Positions 61,571 to 64,000 of a stretch of 64,000 nt of DNA are shown here, piece by piece (the stretch's first letter is position 1; the number at the start of each line of letters is the position of its first letter). A program made the translations under genes and the position numbers. The stretch spans positions 186,001 through 250,000 of the forward strand of contig NZ_JOHR01000004.1 in the NCBI RefSeq assembly GCF_000719775.1, read 5' to 3'. Below the pieces are notes generated by a model. That model made no database searches, was not told the DNA's origin, and saw only the letters and a program-made list of their open reading frames with translations. Source of the DNA: Streptomyces sp. NRRL F-5135. Its GTDB lineage: Bacteria > Actinomycetota > Actinomycetes > Streptomycetales > Streptomycetaceae.

Positions 61571-61595
61571 GGCGCCCGCAGGCTACGCTGGAGCC

Positions 61596-62084
61596 ATGAC
61601 GCCACCACCCGACCGCACCGCCTCCCGCTCCGAGGCGTCCGCGCCGGCCGACGCGGAACTGCTCCGGCTCGACCGCCAGGTCTGCTTCTCGCTGCACGCG
61701 GCCACCCGCGCGTTCGGCGGCGTCTACCGCGAGGCGCTCAAGGACCTCGGCCTGACCTACCCCCAGTACCTGGCCATGCTGGTGCTGTGGGAGGAGGGGC
61801 CGCGGACCGTCAAGGCCATGGGGGAGAGGCTGCGGCTCGACTCGGGCACGCTCTCGCCCCTGCTGAAACGGCTGGAGTCGGCCGGCCTGGTCCGGCGCGA
61901 GCGCGGTGCGGCGGACGAACGCTCGGTGACGGTCCACCTCACCCCGGAGGGGGTCCGGCTGCGCGAGCGGGCGCTGCCCGTTCCGCGCCGGATCTACGCG
62001 GCCACCGGCCTCTCGGTGGAGGAAGGGCTGACCCTTCAGGCGCTCCTCGACCGGGTCACCGCCTCCCTTGATCAGGCGCGGTGA
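61596..62084 (+). CDS. ohrR: MarR-family peroxide-sensing repressor OhrR
   Basis: This 162-residue MarR winged-helix repressor has the reactive Cys in LDRQVCFSLHAATRAF, the position used for peroxide sensing in OhrR. The HTH is EGPRTVKAMGERLRLDSGTLSPLLKRLE (condensed), with wing ERGAADERSVTVHLT. The start is ATG 61596 with GGAG very close (2 bp); ATG 61569 in the same frame might be used from a leaderless transcript. It is divergent from ohr, the standard arrangement. Confidence 0.93.
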   Translation: MTPPPDRTASRSEASAPADAELLRLDRQVCFSLHAATRAFGGVYREALKDLGLTYPQYLAMLVLWEEGPRTVKAMGERLRLDSGTLSPLLKRLESAGLVRRERGAADERSVTVHLTPEGVRLRERALPVPRRIYAATGLSVEEGLTLQALLDRVTASLDQAR

Positions 62085-62173
62085 GACGGGAGCGATAATG
62101 AGGGGCCGCCGCCCCGCGGCGGTGCGGGACCGTCCGGGTGGAGAGGCCGTCCAGGTATGAAGGTGGTTCAGGC

Positions 62174-63520
62174 GTGAAGCTGACAATTCTCGGTGGCGGC
62201 GGTTTCCGGGTGCCGCTGGTGTACGGGGCGCTGCTCGGCGACCATGCCGAAGGCCGCGTCACCGACGTCACGCTCCACGACCTCGACCCCCGCCGGCTCT
62301 CGGCCGTCGCCCGGGTGCTGGCCGAGCAGGCCGCCCCCGTCCCCGACGCACCGGCCGTCACCGCCACCACCGACCTGGACGAGGCGCTGCGCGGGGCCGA
62401 CTTCGTCTTCTCCGCGATCCGCGTCGGCGGACTCGAAGGCCGCGCCGCCGACGAGCGGGTGGCGCTCGACCTGGGCGTCCTCGGCCAGGAGACGGTCGGC
62501 GCGGGTGGCATCGCCTACGGACTGCGCACGGTACCCGTCGCCGTCGACATCGCGCGCCGCGTCGCCGAACTCGCCCCCGACGCCTGGGTCATCAACTTCA
62601 CCAACCCGGCCGGGCTGGTCACCGAGGCCATGGCCCGCCACCTCGGCGACCGGGTCATCGGCATCTGCGACTCACCCGTGGGCCTCGCCCGCCGGGTCGC
62701 CCGCGTCCTCGGCGCCGACCCCGCCCGGGCGAGCGCCGACTACGTCGGCCTCAACCACCTCGGCTGGCTGCGCGGCCTGTACGTCGACGGACGCGACGAA
62801 CTCCCGCGCCTGCTCACCGACTCCGAGGCCCTCGGCTCCTTCGAGGAGGGCCGGCTCTTCGGGGCCGAGTGGCTCCGGTCCCTCGGCGCGATCCCCAACG
62901 AGTACCTGCACTACTACTACTTCAACCGGGAAGCGGTCCGTGCCTACCAGGAGGCGGAGCGCACGCGCGGCGCTTTCCTGCGCGACCAGCAGGCCCGGTT
63001 CTACGCCGAGATGGAGCGGCCCGACGCTCCCGCCCTGGCCGCTTGGGACCGTACCCGCGCCGAGCGCGAGGCCACCTACATGGCCGAGAACCGCGAAGCG
63101 GCGGGCGTCGGCGACCGCGACGAGAGCGACCTGGAGTCCGGCGGGTACGAGAAGGTCGCCCTCGCGCTGATGCGTGCCATCGCCCGCGACGAGCGCACCA
63201 CGCTCATCCTGAACGTACGCAACCGCACCACCCTGCGCGTACTGGACGAGGAGGCCGTCATCGAGGTGCCCTGTCTCGTGGACGCGAACGGCGCCCATCC
63301 GCTGACCGTCTCGCCCCTGCCGCACCACGCCACCGGCCTGGTGTGCGCCGTCAAGGCCGTTGAGCGCGAGGTGCTGGCCGCCGCCGAGAGCGGCTCCCGC
63401 GCCGCCGCCGCCAAGGCGTTCGCCCTGCATCCGCTGGTGGACTCCGTGACCGTCGCCCGTGACCTCGTGGCGGGCTACACGGCCGCGCACCCCGGCCTGG
63501 CCTACCTCGCCAGGCCGTAG
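62174..63520 (+). CDS. Family GH4 glycosidase (6-phospho-beta-glucosidase-like)
   Basis: This 448-residue NAD+/metal-dependent GH4 enzyme has KLTILGGGGFRVPLVYGALL, HDLDPRRLSAVARVL, the signatures NFTNPAGLVTEAM, ICDSPVG (metal Cys), and GLNHLGWLRGL. ICDSP and NFTNPAG are typical of CelF/LicH phospho-beta-glucosidases, in contrast to the alpha-galactosidase-like GH4 at 8.9 kb. The GTG at 62174 has AGGTGG. No PTS gene is in the window, so the source of a phosphorylated substrate is unclear. A GH29 gene follows after 31 bp. Confidence 0.91.
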   Translation: MKLTILGGGGFRVPLVYGALLGDHAEGRVTDVTLHDLDPRRLSAVARVLAEQAAPVPDAPAVTATTDLDEALRGADFVFSAIRVGGLEGRAADERVALDLGVLGQETVGAGGIAYGLRTVPVAVDIARRVAELAPDAWVINFTNPAGLVTEAMARHLGDRVIGICDSPVGLARRVARVLGADPARASADYVGLNHLGWLRGLYVDGRDELPRLLTDSEALGSFEEGRLFGAEWLRSLGAIPNEYLHYYYFNREAVRAYQEAERTRGAFLRDQQARFYAEMERPDAPALAAWDRTRAEREATYMAENREAAGVGDRDESDLESGGYEKVALALMRAIARDERTTLILNVRNRTTLRVLDEEAVIEVPCLVDANGAHPLTVSPLPHHATGLVCAVKAVEREVLAAAESGSRAAAAKAFALHPLVDSVTVARDLVAGYTAAHPGLAYLARP

Positions 63521-63551
63521 GACTGTCCGACGCTCTGTCAGGAGTACGCGC

Positions 63552-64000
63552 ATGACCATGCGGCCGTGGTTCCCCGACGCCAAGCTGGGGATCTTCATCC
63601 ACTGGGGCATCTACGCCGTCGACGGCGTCCGGGAGTCCTGGTCGTTCTTCGACGGCGAGGTCCCGCACGAGCGGTACATGGCGCAGCTCGACCGCTTCAC
63701 CGCCCGCGCCTACGATCCGCGCGCCTGGGCCGGGCTGTTCGCACGGGCGGGCGCCCGGTACGCGGTGCTGACGGCCCGTCACCACGACGGTGTGGCGCTC
63801 TGGGACACCGCTCTCGGCGACCTGAACGTGGCCCGGCACACCCCGGCCGGCCGCGACCTCGTCGGCCCGTACGCGGCGGCGCTGCGCGAGCGGGGGCTGA
63901 AGGTGGGCCTCTACTACTCGCACAGCGACTGGAACCACCCCGACTACGCCTCCGTCCGGCACGCGGAACGGCCGGCGGGGCCGGAGGACAACCCGTACGC
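63552..64000 (+). CDS. GH29 alpha-L-fucosidase, 3' end outside window
   Basis: The first 149 residues of an alpha-L-fucosidase. The start WFPDAKLGIFIHWGIYAVDG is the family hallmark, followed by ARYAVLTARHHDGVALWDT (with the conserved HHDG) and GLKVGLYYSHSDWNHPDY. No signal peptide is present, so it would be cytoplasmic. The ATG at 63552 has GGAG. It lies 31 bp after the GH4 gene and is probably cotranscribed, which suggests that a fucosylated glycan is the substrate. The catalytic nucleophile lies beyond the window. Confidence 0.93.
   Translation, partial: MTMRPWFPDAKLGIFIHWGIYAVDGVRESWSFFDGEVPHERYMAQLDRFTARAYDPRAWAGLFARAGARYAVLTARHHDGVALWDTALGDLNVARHTPAGRDLVGPYAAALRERGLKVGLYYSHSDWNHPDYASVRHAERPAGPEDNPY

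Overview
The window is a 64 kb stretch of very GC-rich DNA with dense genes, long antisense open frames, GTG starts, purine-rich ribosome binding sites, Tat/lipobox lipoproteins, many sugar ABC importers without their own ATPase, and a polycyclic tetramate macrolactam (PTM) type PKS-NRPS cluster. All of this points to a Streptomyces chromosome, probably an accessory or sub-arm region. No rRNA, tRNA or CRISPR array was recognised.

Layout. (1) 1-2.1 kb: the 3' part of a cytochrome P450 and a winged-helix regulator. (2) 2.3-12.3 kb: a DeoR-type regulator divergent from a secreted GH114 endo-alpha-1,4-polygalactosaminidase, followed on the same strand by an ABC importer (binding lipoprotein and two permeases), a PfkB kinase, a GH4 glycosidase, an AgaS-like SIS isomerase/deaminase and a class II aldolase. 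Together these read as a proposed pathway for secreted cleavage, import and catabolism of galactosamine polymers. (3) 12.3-28.0 kb, minus strand: a PTM cluster in the order sterol-desaturase-like hydroxylase, iterative PKS-NRPS (KS-AT-DH-KR-ACP-C-A-PCP-TE), two CrtI-like FAD oxidoreductases and a P450. The zinc alcohol dehydrogenase found in many PTM clusters is absent. (4) 28.5-31.1 kb: a GNAT fragment, a CbiX-like protein and a BadF/NagK-type kinase. (5) 31.4-42.1 kb: ung, then a hemicellulose-oligosaccharide region with GH67 alpha-glucuronidase, GH42 beta-galactosidase, a YesL-like protein, an LplB/LplC-type importer and a CE7 acetyl-xylan esterase, with two CGAA-type dyads in the divergent promoter region. 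(6) 42.3-48.6 kb: an old-yellow-enzyme oxidoreductase divergent from a family 5 uracil-DNA glycosylase, a repeat-containing hypothetical protein, a DUF305/LVIVD divergent pair and a TetR regulator. (7) 48.6-52.9 kb: a decayed SDR gene, then a GH35 beta-galactosidase and a cellulase-like TIM-barrel protein. (8) 53-58.4 kb: a methyltransferase, then an oxygen/dormancy-type group: a cNMP-binding protein, a DevR/OsdR-like response regulator, a PPOX flavoprotein, a decayed narK-like transporter and a DevS/OsdK-like GAF sensor kinase. (9) 58.5-62.1 kb: a 209-bp MITE-like element, a TetR/NmrA divergent pair, a DUF1707 protein and an Ohr/OhrR divergent pair. (10) 62.2-64 kb: a second GH4 enzyme and the start of a GH29 alpha-L-fucosidase that runs off the window.

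The themes are glycan catabolism (at least four separate loci), one complete-looking natural product cluster and redox/oxygen stress functions. The two stretches most worth following up are the galactosaminide utilisation locus and the PTM cluster that lacks its alcohol dehydrogenase. All family assignments were made by eye from motifs and lengths; no database search was run.
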